A DNA stretch of 64,000 nucleotides, from positions 1-64,000 of the forward strand of contig NZ_JABJXT010000001.1 of the NCBI RefSeq assembly GCF_013155295.1. Direction: 5' to 3'. The stretch comes from Pseudogemmobacter hezensis. GTDB taxonomy: Bacteria > Pseudomonadota > Alphaproteobacteria > Rhodobacterales > Rhodobacteraceae. Each line of letters starts with the position of its first letter. Within the stretch, counting starts at the first letter, position 1. Positions 18,859 through 28,242 of the stretch are shown here, piece after piece. The position numbers were made by a program, and so were the translations under genes. A model generated the notes under the pieces. It ran no database searches. It was not told the DNA's origin and saw nothing but the letters and a program-made list of their open reading frames with translations.

Positions 18859-19189
18859 GCGTGCCAGTTTTGGCTCGACCCAGGCATTATATATAAATAT
18901 CAACACCTTACCAAGATGAAGCAACCACCCAGTCTCTGATCGGTGTCTTGGAAGGGGCAATCAGGGCTCCCGGCAGGTTGTATTGACCCCGTCGCACAGA
19001 GCAGACGATGGTTCTCGAGGCCCCAGATCTCGATGGGGTCCGACACCCCAAACAGACACGATGCGCATGTCCTCGGTCAGATAAGGAGTGAAACCGAAGC
19101 GGTCGAAGCTCAAACGCTCCCCCATAGAGTTCTTCCATTTCGACATCGCCGAGGCACAAGCCGCTAAAAAAAATTATATTTGTTCGCAG
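18859..19189. other. Degenerate region between transposon end and IS481 remnant
   Basis: A minus-strand frame of 83 codons (18908-19159) reads through it and has no recognised family; its end RDWVVASSW may be the tail of a lost gene. The AT-rich run at 18890-18905 is unlike the flanking core DNA. Nothing here is called as a functional gene. Confidence 0.4.
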
Positions 19190-19225
19190 GCATCAAGCAC
19201 ACGAGCAAATAATACGCCGTGACCT

Positions 19226-19687
19226 GGGCTCGTCGACAAGGCCGAGAAGAAGACAGCCTGGGAGTTCCTTCAGCATGTGCTCGAAACCGTGCCCTGTCGG
19301 GTCCATACTATTCTCACGGTCAACGGGATCCAGGCCGCAGAGAGGCCGCGGAACAGGAACACGACCGTCTCCTGGTCGATGCGCTTCGACATGATCTGCG
19401 AAGCCAATGGTGTTGAGCACCGCCTGACAAAGCCCCCCCCTCTGAACCAATGCAAGGTCGAAGGGGTGAACCGCACGGTCAGGGAAGCCACCATCAAGCG
19501 CTTCCATTAAGACAGCCATAAGCGGCTTCGCCCCCACCCGGGGGACTTCATGGCGGCCTGCAATTTCGCACGCAGGCTGAAGACCCTCGGCGGCCTTACG
19601 CCTTAGGAATACATCTGCAGGATCCGGGCATCATAGCCCGACAGATTCATCCTGAACCTCATCCACCAGAGGCGTGCCTGAACAATT
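19226..19687 (+). pseudogene. IS481-family transposase remnant
   Basis: The plus strand encodes the C-terminal half of an IS481-type DDE transposase: AWEFLQHVLETVP, FDMICEANGVEHRLTKP, EGVNRTVREATIKRFH, then LRPHPGDFMAACNFARRLKT and PDRFILNLIHQ. Stops interrupt it after KRFH and after GGLTP, and at least one frameshift is needed. The TDNG catalytic motif reads TVNG, so the second acidic residue is lost. It is dead, with the N-terminal half missing. Confidence 0.8.
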
Positions 19688-19740
19688 AAGGCTGGCCAGG
19701 CCCCATCGCACAGCATGGAACGGTTCCGAAGGCGGGGGCG

Positions 19741-20610
19741 TCAGTCGCCGCCCCCCGGAGCACGCGCAAGAGGAGCGGGCTTCGCACTGGATTCAGCCGC
19801 ATCTTCGGGCCCGGCCTCTTCGGAAACGGGGCCCTCAGGAACAGGATCGTCGGCGAAGCTGAAGGGTTTGCTGTCGCTATCTCCTGCCAGATCAGCGCCC
19901 GCCTCTGCGCTGCGGTCTTCGGCGAAATCCGTCACATCAGAGTAAAGCGCGGAAACCCCTGCATTCTCTGCCAGATCATCCGCCAAAGCTGCTGACATGG
20001 CTTTGGGAGAGATTGCGGAAGGGGTGTCTGTTCCCACAGGCTGCGACACCCCGGGCAAGTCAGCACCAGACATCTTTGGGGGCGCAGATTTGTCTTCGGA
20101 ACCGCTCTTATTCCCGGACCCGGAATCTTCTGGCTTAAGATTTTCTGGCCCAGTTTTCACAGGCCCGGACGTTCTCTCTGGCCCGGATGCATTCTCGGGG
20201 CCGGAGACAGTTTCTGGCCCCAACACCAGCGCCTTCGGCCCTGAGGCTTTTTCCTCTATCCGCTCGGCGATCGCCTCGATCCGCGCCGACAGTTCGGCAA
20301 AGGTCTCGGGTACCTGAGGCGGGATCACCGGCACCTCGATGCGCACGGGTTCGGGCGTGGGCCGCGCCTCAAGCGCTGCAATCTTTTCGCGCAGCTGCCG
20401 CATCTCATCATCCAGCGCGGCCGTGCGGTCGGCCAGCATCAGCCCCGCCATCAGCAGCATCCGCACCTCGGGCATGCGCCCCATCGAGGCGATCAGCGGC
20501 TGCGCCTCAAGATCAAGCTGCGCCGCAGCCGAGCGCAGAAAATGCTCTTCGCCCGGCTGGCAGGCCACCAGAAAACCGCGACCACCGATGGTGACTTCAA
20601 TATCAGGCAT
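19741..20610 (-). CDS. zapA: Cell division protein ZapA, long C-terminal extension
   Basis: Residues 1-90 are a ZapA domain (MPDIEVTIGGRGFLVAC, AAAQLDLEAQPLIASMGRMP, RMLLMAGLMLAD, then a coiled coil). ZapA tethers and bundles FtsZ filaments at midcell. The family is usually about 100-130 residues; this one has 289. The extension is low-complexity, Pro/Ser/Gly/Glu-rich, with repeated SGPE-type units around residues 130-165. The start is ATG 20610, which overlaps the stop of the upstream coiled-coil gene by 8 bases. Confidence 0.82.
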   Translation of the reverse strand: MPDIEVTIGGRGFLVACQPGEEHFLRSAAAQLDLEAQPLIASMGRMPEVRMLLMAGLMLADRTAALDDEMRQLREKIAALEARPTPEPVRIEVPVIPPQVPETFAELSARIEAIAERIEEKASGPKALVLGPETVSGPENASGPERTSGPVKTGPENLKPEDSGSGNKSGSEDKSAPPKMSGADLPGVSQPVGTDTPSAISPKAMSAALADDLAENAGVSALYSDVTDFAEDRSAEAGADLAGDSDSKPFSFADDPVPEGPVSEEAGPEDAAESSAKPAPLARAPGGGD

Positions 20611-21376
20611 CTTCGGCCTCTCCGATCTGGGCGTCGAGCGCGGTGGCGATCTCTGCCAGCTCTGCCATTTCCGCAAGGCGCGTTGCCCGCAGGGATTCCA
20701 GTTCCGCAAGCATCGCACGATTGATCCCGGCCGCATCCGCAAGACCGCCTGCCACCGCCTCATGCAGGCGGCGCAGTTCCTCGCGCAGGGTTTGCGCATT
20801 GCGCTGCATCCGGGACAGCTCCAGCCCCTGCAGATCCAGTTGCTCATGCAGCGCGGCGACTTCGGCTTCATGACGGCTGCGCAGATCGGCCTCTTGCTCG
20901 CGGGCCTGGGCCAGACGTTCACGCATGCGGGCAAGGGTTGGCTCTTCGCGTTCTGGCGGGGCCGCCGCCAGCGCTGCGGCCTGTGCCGCAAGCTGGGCCT
21001 CAGCCTGTCCTTCAGCCCTGGCTGCAGCCACAGCAGCGGCAAGCGCCTCGGCCTGGGCCCCGATCAGAGCCTGCTTATCGGCCTCAAAACCGGCCTGGGC
21101 CTCTGCCCGGGCCTCGGCGCGGGCGGCGCGGATCTCATCGGCGGTCTGCCGCGCTGCACGTTCAGCCATTTCGCTGGCCCCTGAGGCCCGCGCGACCTGC
21201 GCATCACGGGCGCGCTCGGCAGCCTCACGCGCATCCTCGGCCTTGCGCAACTGCGCGGTGACCGCCTCAACCTCGCGCCGTGCCGCAAGCCGCTCGGTCT
21301 CGACCCGGTCGAAACCCGTCTCAATGCGTTTCAGCGCAACCGAAATACGGCGCTCAAACCCCACAATATCCTGCAT
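20603..21376 (-). CDS. Coiled-coil protein upstream of zapA
   Basis: A 257-residue Ala/Glu/Arg-rich protein predicted to be almost entirely coiled coil, without signal peptide or membrane segment. It overlaps zapA by 8 bases, so the two are translationally coupled and probably act together in division or envelope organisation. The start is ATG 21376 with GAGGG ahead; the longer frame adds 15 non-conserved-looking residues. No named family. Confidence 0.75.
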   Translation of the reverse strand: MQDIVGFERRISVALKRIETGFDRVETERLAARREVEAVTAQLRKAEDAREAAERARDAQVARASGASEMAERAARQTADEIRAARAEARAEAQAGFEADKQALIGAQAEALAAAVAAARAEGQAEAQLAAQAAALAAAPPEREEPTLARMRERLAQAREQEADLRSRHEAEVAALHEQLDLQGLELSRMQRNAQTLREELRRLHEAVAGGLADAAGINRAMLAELESLRATRLAEMAELAEIATALDAQIGEAEDA

Positions 21377-21598
21377 ACCGCCCTCACCGGCTTTTGGTCT
21401 TGGGATAACGATAACCTGCACGAATCGCAGGCGAAAGCCCCCTGCGCCAGATTAGCGGGATTTCTGCGGCCCCATGCCGGGCTTATTTCCCCTTTTCGGA
21501 CATAGGTTTGCCAAATCAGCCCGCCGCAACGCTTGATCTTGGCCCGGGCGGAGACTATGCCGCTGATGTTCCCGCTATCATTGCAGAGGATTTCCCAC

Positions 21599-23614
21599 GT
21601 GGACATCGCAGCCCTTCGCGCCCGTCACCCTGATCACTGGATGCGCGCCGCCGCCATCCGCACGCTGACCCTCGACGCGGTGGCAGCCGCAAATTCGGGC
21701 CATTCGGGCATGCCGATCGGCATGGCCGATGTTGCGACCGTGCTTTTCTCAAAGCATCTGAAATTCGATCCCAAAGCGCCGCGCTGGCCGGACCGGGACC
21801 GCTTTATCCTCTCGGCCGGCCACGGCTCGATGCTGATCTATTCGCTGCTTTATCTGACCGGCTATGCCGATGTGACGCTGGATCAGATCAAAAACTTCCG
21901 CCAATGGGGCGCGATCACCGCAGGCCACCCGGAATATGGCCATGTCTCGGGCGTTGAGACCACCACCGGGCCGCTGGGCCAGGGCATCGCAAACTCGGTC
22001 GGTTTCGCCATGGCCGAAGAGCACCTGCGCGCCAAATATGGTGCGAAAGTCCAGGACCATTATACCTATGTGATCGCCGGCGACGGCTGCCTGATGGAAG
22101 GCGTGTCGCAAGAGGCGATCGGCATCGCAGGCCGCCAGAAGCTGTCGCGCCTTATCGTGCTTTGGGACAACAACGACATCACCATCGACGGCAAGGTTTC
22201 GCTCTCGGACGTGACCGACCAGCGCGCCCGTTTCGCGGCAAGCGGCTGGGACGTGTTCCATTGCGACGGCCATGACCCCGAGGACATCGACCGCGCCATC
22301 ACGGCGGCGAAGAAATCGCCCCGCCCGGCGCTGATAGACTGCAAGACCCATATCGCGCTTGGCCATGCCGCCCAGGACACCTCGAAAGGTCATGGTGCGC
22401 TGACCGACAAGGCCCAGCTTGAGGCCGCAAAAGCCGCCTATGGCTGGACCGCTGCCCCCTTCACCATCCCCGCCGAGATCAAATCCTGGTGGGAATCGCT
22501 GGGTCAGCCCGGCGCAGGTGCGCGTGCCGAATGGGAAGCCCGCCTCGCCGCCCTTCCTGCGGCCAAAAAGGCCGATTTCGAGCGCAGCTTCGCCCTCGAC
22601 GTGCCCGCGAAACTGGCTGGCGCCATCCGCACGCTGAAAAAGCAGGCCGCCGAAGAGCAACCGAAACTGGCGACCCGCTCGGCCTCTGAAAAAGTACTGA
22701 ACGTCATCAACCCGATCCTGACCGAGACCTTCGGCGGCTCGGCTGACCTGACCGGCTCGAACAATACCAAGACCGCTGATCTGGGCGTGTTCGATATCGA
22801 CAGCCGCAAGGGCCGCTATATGTATTGGGGCATCCGCGAGCACGGCATGTCCTCGGCGATGAACGGCATGGCGCTGCATGGCGGTGTTCGCCCCTATTCG
22901 GGCACCTTCATGGCCTTTACCGACTATGCCCGCCCGGCGATGCGCCTGTCGGCGCTGATGGGTCTGCCGGTCGTCTATGTGATGACCCACGACTCCATCG
23001 GGCTTGGCGAAGACGGCCCGACCCACCAGCCGGTCGAGCATCTGGCAATCTCGCGCTCGACGCCCAACACGATGGTGTTCCGTCCGGCCGATCTGACCGA
23101 GGTGGCCGAGGCCTGGGAAATCGCCTTTACGCAGAAAACCACGCCTTCGGTCATGGCGCTGTCGCGTCAGAACCTGGTCGCGGTGCGCAAGACCCATACC
23201 AACCAGAATATGACCGCCAAAGGCGGCTATATCCTGGCAGAGGCCGAGGGCAAGCGTCAGGCGATCCTGATGGCGACCGGCTCGGAAGTGGAAATCGCCA
23301 TGAAGGCGCGTGACCTTCTGCAGGCTGAGGGCATTGGCACCCGCGTCGTCTCGATCCCGTCGATGGAGCTGTTTGCCCAGCAGGATGAGGCATGGCGCAA
23401 GAAGGTTCTGCCCGCAGGTCCGGTGCGCGTGGCCATTGAGGCAGGCGTGCGTCAGGGCTGGGATCGCTGGCTTCTGGGCGAGCGTGGCAAAGAAGCAAAG
23501 GCCGATTTCGTCGGCATGTCGTCTTTCGGTGCCTCGGCCCCCTATGATCGCCTTTACAAAGAGTTCGGCATCACCGCCGAGGCCACTGTGACAAAGGTTA
23601 AGGCCCTGCTCTGA
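21599..23614 (+). CDS. tkt: Transketolase
   Basis: A 671-residue ThDP enzyme of standard length. The N-terminal part carries [17 protein letters not shown] and the ThDP signature [11 protein letters not shown] ([16 protein letters not shown]), with the catalytic glutamate in [10 protein letters not shown]-like [13 protein letters not shown]. It moves two-carbon units in the pentose phosphate pathway, or the Calvin cycle where present. The start is GTG 21599 preceded by GAGGA and gives the usual length; an upstream ATG adds 22 residues without SD. Divergent from the coiled-coil/zapA pair. Confidence 0.96.
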   Translation: MDIAALRARHPDHWMRAAAIRTLTLDAVAAANSGHSGMPIGMADVATVLFSKHLKFDPKAPRWPDRDRFILSAGHGSMLIYSLLYLTGYADVTLDQIKNFRQWGAITAGHPEYGHVSGVETTTGPLGQGIANSVGFAMAEEHLRAKYGAKVQDHYTYVIAGDGCLMEGVSQEAIGIAGRQKLSRLIVLWDNNDITIDGKVSLSDVTDQRARFAASGWDVFHCDGHDPEDIDRAITAAKKSPRPALIDCKTHIALGHAAQDTSKGHGALTDKAQLEAAKAAYGWTAAPFTIPAEIKSWWESLGQPGAGARAEWEARLAALPAAKKADFERSFALDVPAKLAGAIRTLKKQAAEEQPKLATRSASEKVLNVINPILTETFGGSADLTGSNNTKTADLGVFDIDSRKGRYMYWGIREHGMSSAMNGMALHGGVRPYSGTFMAFTDYARPAMRLSALMGLPVVYVMTHDSIGLGEDGPTHQPVEHLAISRSTPNTMVFRPADLTEVAEAWEIAFTQKTTPSVMALSRQNLVAVRKTHTNQNMTAKGGYILAEAEGKRQAILMATGSEVEIAMKARDLLQAEGIGTRVVSIPSMELFAQQDEAWRKKVLPAGPVRVAIEAGVRQGWDRWLLGERGKEAKADFVGMSSFGASAPYDRLYKEFGITAEATVTKVKALL

Positions 23615-23631
23615 CCTGTTGATATTGCACG

Positions 23632-23665
23632 AAAAAGGGCGTCCCAATCGGGGCGCCCTTTTTCT
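23632..23665 (+). terminator. Bidirectional terminator after tkt
   Basis: AAAAAGGGCG-TCCC-AATC-GGGG-CGCCCTTTTT, a 9-bp GC stem flanked by A5 and T5, 17 bases past the tkt stop. It can act for both converging transcripts. Confidence 0.85.
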
Positions 23666-23708
23666 TTGCCCGATATAGCGGCGCCTGTTTTGCGAAGCGG
23701 CAGAAATG

Positions 23709-23739
23709 AAAAGGCCGGGCAATGCGCCCGGCCTTTTTC
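23709..23739 (-). terminator. Terminator after topA (bidirectional)
   Basis: An 11-bp stem AAAGGCCGGGC / GCCCGGCCTTT with a 5-base loop, T-runs on both strands, 30 bases beyond the topA stop. Confidence 0.85.
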
Positions 23740-23769
23740 GTCAATATATGGGGCGGGAGACCCTGCCCC

Positions 23770-26544
23770 TTATTCTTCGGCGGCAGCCTTTGCGGGCTTT
23801 TTCGCAGCAGGCTTTTTCGCTGCCGTGGTTTTGGCAGCTGCCGTTTTGGCGGTCGTCGTTTTGGCCGCAGCTTTCGTGGCTGTGGCTTTGGTTGCCGTGG
23901 CTTTGGTTGCCGCCTTTTTCGGGGCTGCCTTTTTGGCGGCCGCAGCTTTTGGGGCAGCCTTTTTCGCGGTCTTTTTGCCCGGCGATTTGGCGACTTTCTC
24001 GGCCACCAGCGCCAGCGCCTCTTCCAGCGTCACCGCCTCAGGCGCGATGTCTTTGGGCAATGTGGCATTGACCTTGCCCCATTTCACATAGGGCCCGTAA
24101 CGCCCCGGCATGACCTGGATCTCACCGCCATCGGGATGCTTGCCCACCGTTTTCAACGGCTGCGCCGCAGCGCCCCGCGCCCCCGGCCCACGCGCCTTTT
24201 TCAAAGCGAGCAGTTCCACCGCACGGTTCATCCCCAATGTGAACACCTCTTCGGCATCCGCGAGATTGGCATAGGTCTTGCCGTGTTTCACATAGGGGCC
24301 AAAGCGGCCGAGATTGGTTTCCACCGTCTCGCCATCCTCGGGGTGGGTGCCGATCTGGCGCGGCAGCGACAAAAGCTGCAACGCGCGATCCAGCGTCAGG
24401 CTGTCCGGCGTCCAGCCCTTCGGCAGGCTGGAGCGGTCGGGTTTGGGTTGCGCCTCAGTCGCCTCGCCGCGCTGCACATAGGGGCCGAAACGCCCGGCGC
24501 GCAGGCTGATCTCATTGCCCTGATCGTCCTGCCCCAGAATACGCCCATCCGAGGCCGCCGATTCCGCATCGCCCGCGATGGGCCGCGTGTAACGGCATTC
24601 CGGGTAATTGCCGCAGCCGATGAAAGCCCCGCCCGAACGCGCGGTTTTCAGATGCAGGCGGCCCGTGCCACAGGTCGGGCAGATGCGCGGATCAGACCCA
24701 TCCGCACGCGGCGGATAAAGGTGCGGCGCAAGGAAATCGTCCAGCTTATCAAGCACTTCGCTGATCCGCAGATCCGCCGTCTCGGCCACCGCCGCCGAGA
24801 AATCATGCCAGAACCGCGCCAGCACATCCTTGTAATCACGCTCGCCCGCCGAGACATCATCCAGCTCGCCTTCCAGCGCAGCGGTGAAATCATATTCCAC
24901 ATAGCGATGGAAGAAATTCGACAGGAACGCCGTCACCAGCCGCCCCTTATCCTCGGGGATCAGGCGGTTTTTATCTTTGCGCACATATTCGCGGTCGACA
25001 ATCGTCGTCAGGATCGAGGCATAGGTCGATGGCCGCCCGATGCCCAGTTCCTCCATCCGCTTGACCAGCGTCGCCTCGGTATAGCGGGCGGGCGGCTGGG
25101 TGAAGCTTTGCGCGGCCATGACGCCGCCGCCCTCGCCCAGCACCGCCGAAGAGACACGGTCCTCGCCATCGCCCGCAGACCTGGACGCAGCCTTGCCAAA
25201 GGCCTCTTTCAGCGAACCCGCAGCAGGGGCAACCTTTTCGCCCTGCATGATCTGCGGCAGGCGGCCCTCATCCTCATCCTCATCGTCGCGGCCCTGGTCA
25301 TAGACGCGCAGGAAGCCGTCAAACAGCACGACCTGACCATTGGCGCGCAGCCCCACCTGGCCATCGGGCGAAGTGATGTCGACGACCGTCCGTTCCATCC
25401 GGGCGGCTTCCATCTGGCTGGCGATGGTGCGCTTCCAGATCAGGTCATAGACCCGGCGCTGATCCTCTTCGACGCGCAGCTTGCCCGGATCCATCGACAT
25501 ATCGGTCGGGCGGATACATTCATGCGCTTCCTGGGCGTTTTTCGCCTTGTTCTTATACATGCGCGGGCTTTTGGGCACATAGGCATCGCCAAAACGGCGA
25601 CCGATCTCGGCCCGGGCGGCCATCACCGCCTCTGGCGCCATGTCGATGCCGTCGGTCCGCATATAGGTGATATAGCCCGCCTCATAGAGGCGCTGCGCCG
25701 CATTCATACATTGCTTCGCACCCATGCCGAATTTGCGGCTGGCCTCTTGCTGCAGGGTCGAGGTCATGAAGGGCGGCCAGGGGTTGCGGCTGGCGGGTTT
25801 GCTTTCGACGCCCTCGACCGCGAATTGCCGCGAGGTGACCGCATGAACCGCCATCTCCGCCGCAGCCAGCGTCGGGATGTCGAACTTCTGCAGCTTTGAG
25901 CCAGCCAGCGTGACCAGCGTCGCCTCGAATTCCTGGCCGCGCGGCGTGGTGAACACCGCCTTCACCGTCCAGTATTCGCGGGCCTTGAAGGCCTCGATCT
26001 CCATCTCGCGCTCGACGATCAGGCGCAGACAGACCGATTGCACCCGCCCCGCCGATTTCGCGCCGGGCAGCTTGCGCCACAGCACCGGCGACAGCGTGAA
26101 GCCGACCAGATAATCCAGCGCGCGGCGTGCCAGATAGGCATGGACCAGCGGCTCATCGACCTCACGCGGTTCTTTCATCGCGCGGGTCACCGCATCTTTG
26201 GTGATCGCGTTGAAGGTCACCCGGCTGACCGTCTTGCCCTTTTTCAGGGATGAGGCCAGCGCCTCTTTCAGGTGCCAGGAAATCGCCTCCCCCTCACGAT
26301 CAGGGTCGGTGGCGAGAATCAGCGTGTCATCGGTTTTCAACGCCTCGGCGATGGCGCGAACATGCTTTTTGCTTTCGGCTGCCACCTCCCATTTCATCGC
26401 GAAATCGTGTTCGGTATCGACCGAACCATCCTTGGGCGGCAGGTCACGCACGTGACCATATGAGGCGAGAACCGTGTAATCGGGGCCCAGATATTTATTG
26501 ATTGTCTTGGCCTTGGCAGGAGATTCTACAACGACGACAGGCAT
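23770..26544 (-). CDS. topA: DNA topoisomerase I
   Basis: A 924-residue type IA topoisomerase. TOPRIM domain at the N-terminus (VVVESPAKAKTINKYLG and DPDREGEAISWHL), catalytic Tyr in GYITYMRTDGID around residue 293, then C-terminal zinc-ribbon CPTCG...CGNYPEC and two Toprim-C-Rpt units each containing GRFGPYV or GRYGPYV. It relaxes negatively supercoiled DNA. The last 75 or so residues are Lys/Ala/Thr-rich, histone-H1-like, typical of alphaproteobacterial TopA but long here. Followed by a bidirectional terminator facing tkt. Confidence 0.96.
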   Translation of the reverse strand: MPVVVVESPAKAKTINKYLGPDYTVLASYGHVRDLPPKDGSVDTEHDFAMKWEVAAESKKHVRAIAEALKTDDTLILATDPDREGEAISWHLKEALASSLKKGKTVSRVTFNAITKDAVTRAMKEPREVDEPLVHAYLARRALDYLVGFTLSPVLWRKLPGAKSAGRVQSVCLRLIVEREMEIEAFKAREYWTVKAVFTTPRGQEFEATLVTLAGSKLQKFDIPTLAAAEMAVHAVTSRQFAVEGVESKPASRNPWPPFMTSTLQQEASRKFGMGAKQCMNAAQRLYEAGYITYMRTDGIDMAPEAVMAARAEIGRRFGDAYVPKSPRMYKNKAKNAQEAHECIRPTDMSMDPGKLRVEEDQRRVYDLIWKRTIASQMEAARMERTVVDITSPDGQVGLRANGQVVLFDGFLRVYDQGRDDEDEDEGRLPQIMQGEKVAPAAGSLKEAFGKAASRSAGDGEDRVSSAVLGEGGGVMAAQSFTQPPARYTEATLVKRMEELGIGRPSTYASILTTIVDREYVRKDKNRLIPEDKGRLVTAFLSNFFHRYVEYDFTAALEGELDDVSAGERDYKDVLARFWHDFSAAVAETADLRISEVLDKLDDFLAPHLYPPRADGSDPRICPTCGTGRLHLKTARSGGAFIGCGNYPECRYTRPIAGDAESAASDGRILGQDDQGNEISLRAGRFGPYVQRGEATEAQPKPDRSSLPKGWTPDSLTLDRALQLLSLPRQIGTHPEDGETVETNLGRFGPYVKHGKTYANLADAEEVFTLGMNRAVELLALKKARGPGARGAAAQPLKTVGKHPDGGEIQVMPGRYGPYVKWGKVNATLPKDIAPEAVTLEEALALVAEKVAKSPGKKTAKKAAPKAAAAKKAAPKKAATKATATKATATKAAAKTTTAKTAAAKTTAAKKPAAKKPAKAAAEE

Positions 26545-26663
26545 GAATCCCTTTCCGGAACGGCTTATCCGCTAATTACAATATGGCGGGCTCAGATGTG
26601 GGCGAAAGGGGGAGTTTGTCAACCTTGACGCCAAAACAGTGATGGGCAGATGCCAGGACGCAG

Positions 26664-27908
26664 CTATCGCCGCGACAAAAGCCCCCCGGACTGGCGCATG
26701 ATCCTGCCCTCAAGTTCCAGCGTCAGCAGTTCCGGGATCAGCCTGGCGGTGGGCATGGCCAGATCGCGCAAAAGCTGATCCTCGGCCAAAGGGCTGGGGC
26801 CCAGACGGTCAAGGATCAGACTATGGATGCGGGTCGTTTCGCTGAGGATGGTCGGCGCCAGAGCCGGGGACGGCACGACAGGGGCCGCTACCTCTGGCCT
26901 GTGGTTCTCTGACCTGTGGTTCTCTGGCCTGTGGATTTCTGGCACGTGGTTCACCGCAGATTCTGGCATTGCTGCGATTTCGCTGGCCTGATCCGGCTTT
27001 CCCGCATGGCCCTGCGCAATGCCAAGCGCCTCAAGCGCGTCGCCTGCATGGCGCAAAAGCAGTGCGCCATCGCTGATCAGCTGATTGCACCCGGCCGAGC
27101 GGGCATCGAACGGATGGCCGGGAACCGCCATCACCTCGCGCCCCTGTTCCAGCGCGATCCGCGCCGTCCCCAGCGAGCCAGAACGGGCGGCAGCCTCAAC
27201 CACCATAACCGCGCGGCTGAGGCCGGTGATGATCCGGTTGCGCATCGGGAAGTGGCGGGCCTGGAGCTGCAAACCGGGGGGATTTTCGGCCAAAATCAAG
27301 CCCTCGGATGCAATCCGCGCGGCCAGATCGCTGTTTTCACCGGGATAGATCACGTCGATGCCACCCGCCTGAACGGCAATGGTTCCGGTCGCCAGGGCAG
27401 CGCTATGCGCCTCGGCGTCGATGCCACGCGCCAGGCCAGAGACCACGCAAAGCCCCGCCGCGCCCAGATCACAGGCCAGACGCCGCGCCATCCGCACCCC
27501 AAGGGACGAGGCATTTCGCGCCCCGATCAGCGCGATCAGCGGGCGGTTCAGCAGGCTGAGATCCCCCTTCGCCCAAAGCATGCCCGGCGCATCGGGTATA
27601 GTTGCCAGCGCCGCCGGATAGCCAGGATCACCGTGAAAAAGCGGTACCGCCCCGGCCCGGCGGCCCGCCGCCATCTCTGCCTGGGCCTGGCGTTCAGAGC
27701 AGGGTTCATAGCCCTCAACGCCAGAGCTGCGGGCAAGCGCGGGCAGCGCCTGCAATGCCGCCTGGGCCGAGCCATGTTCGGCCATCAGCCGATGAAACGT
27801 CACCGCGCCAACCCTGCGGGAACGAATGAGGCGAAGAACCGAAAGACGTTCCTCCTCCGTACGGGGTGGGGTGGGGTGTGTGGGGTTCGAAAGCTGACCG
27901 TCCGCCAT
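26664..27908 (-). CDS. dprA: DNA processing protein DprA/Smf
   Basis: A 414-residue DprA. Rossmann-like core with IGARNASSLGVRMAR, GLARGIDAEAHSAAL and MVVEAAARSGSLGTARIALEQGR, then a C-terminal winged-helix DprA_WH domain (LGPSPLAEDQLLRDL). DprA binds incoming single-stranded DNA and loads RecA. A linker before the winged helix contains four tandem pentapeptides NHRPE-like (15-bp DNA repeat at 26893-26952). ATG 27908 is chosen with GCGAGGTG upstream; the longer frame runs into the intergenic region. Confidence 0.92.
   Translation of the reverse strand: MADGQLSNPTHPTPPRTEEERLSVLRLIRSRRVGAVTFHRLMAEHGSAQAALQALPALARSSGVEGYEPCSERQAQAEMAAGRRAGAVPLFHGDPGYPAALATIPDAPGMLWAKGDLSLLNRPLIALIGARNASSLGVRMARRLACDLGAAGLCVVSGLARGIDAEAHSAALATGTIAVQAGGIDVIYPGENSDLAARIASEGLILAENPPGLQLQARHFPMRNRIITGLSRAVMVVEAAARSGSLGTARIALEQGREVMAVPGHPFDARSAGCNQLISDGALLLRHAGDALEALGIAQGHAGKPDQASEIAAMPESAVNHVPEIHRPENHRSENHRPEVAAPVVPSPALAPTILSETTRIHSLILDRLGPSPLAEDQLLRDLAMPTARLIPELLTLELEGRIMRQSGGLLSRR
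26893..26952. repeat. Four 15-bp tandem repeats inside dprA
   Basis: Units TCTGGCCTGTGGTTC with one to three differences at 26893, 26908, 26923 and 26938. On the coding strand they give (N/I)H(R/V)(P/S)E four times, in the linker before the winged helix. The 3-fold length keeps the frame if the copy number changes. Confidence 0.85.
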
Positions 27909-28242
27909 AGCACCTCGCCTCATTCGCAGCTTCGACAATGCGCACGGGTGGTTAACGAAACCTAAAGATTTCAGAAAAAATCCGCCGGGCGTGATTTTTC
28001 CTGCCCAGCCGCCCCCCGCCCAACCTGCCCCGGTCACAAATCACAGTCTTCAGGCGCAGCATCTGCGGCTGATCTGGTCCTACTGGCGCGAAGGAATGCC
28101 CGCATCTGGCCTTATGGGTTTGATTGCCAGCGCCACGCCGATCTGATCGAATGCGCCGCAGAAGGCAGACCGTTTCGGCAAATCCGCCCGGCGGCCACCG
28201 CTTTGACCATTTTGCATCACTCTGCGCATCCAGGAGCCAGTT
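27909..28242. other. Intergenic, divergent promoters dprA / gabT
   Basis: A 334-base divergent region. It holds the SD of gabT (AGGAG at about 28231) and the leader of dprA. No repeat, RNA or operator is recognised; the long minus-strand frame passing through is antisense to gabT. Confidence 0.5.

Noticed and set aside
21749-23722. 657-codon minus-strand frame
   Set aside because: Complete antisense of transketolase, rich in His/Arg/Gln as expected of a GC-rich shadow.
23722-25899. 725-codon plus-strand frame
   Set aside because: Antisense of topA with shadow composition and no SD.
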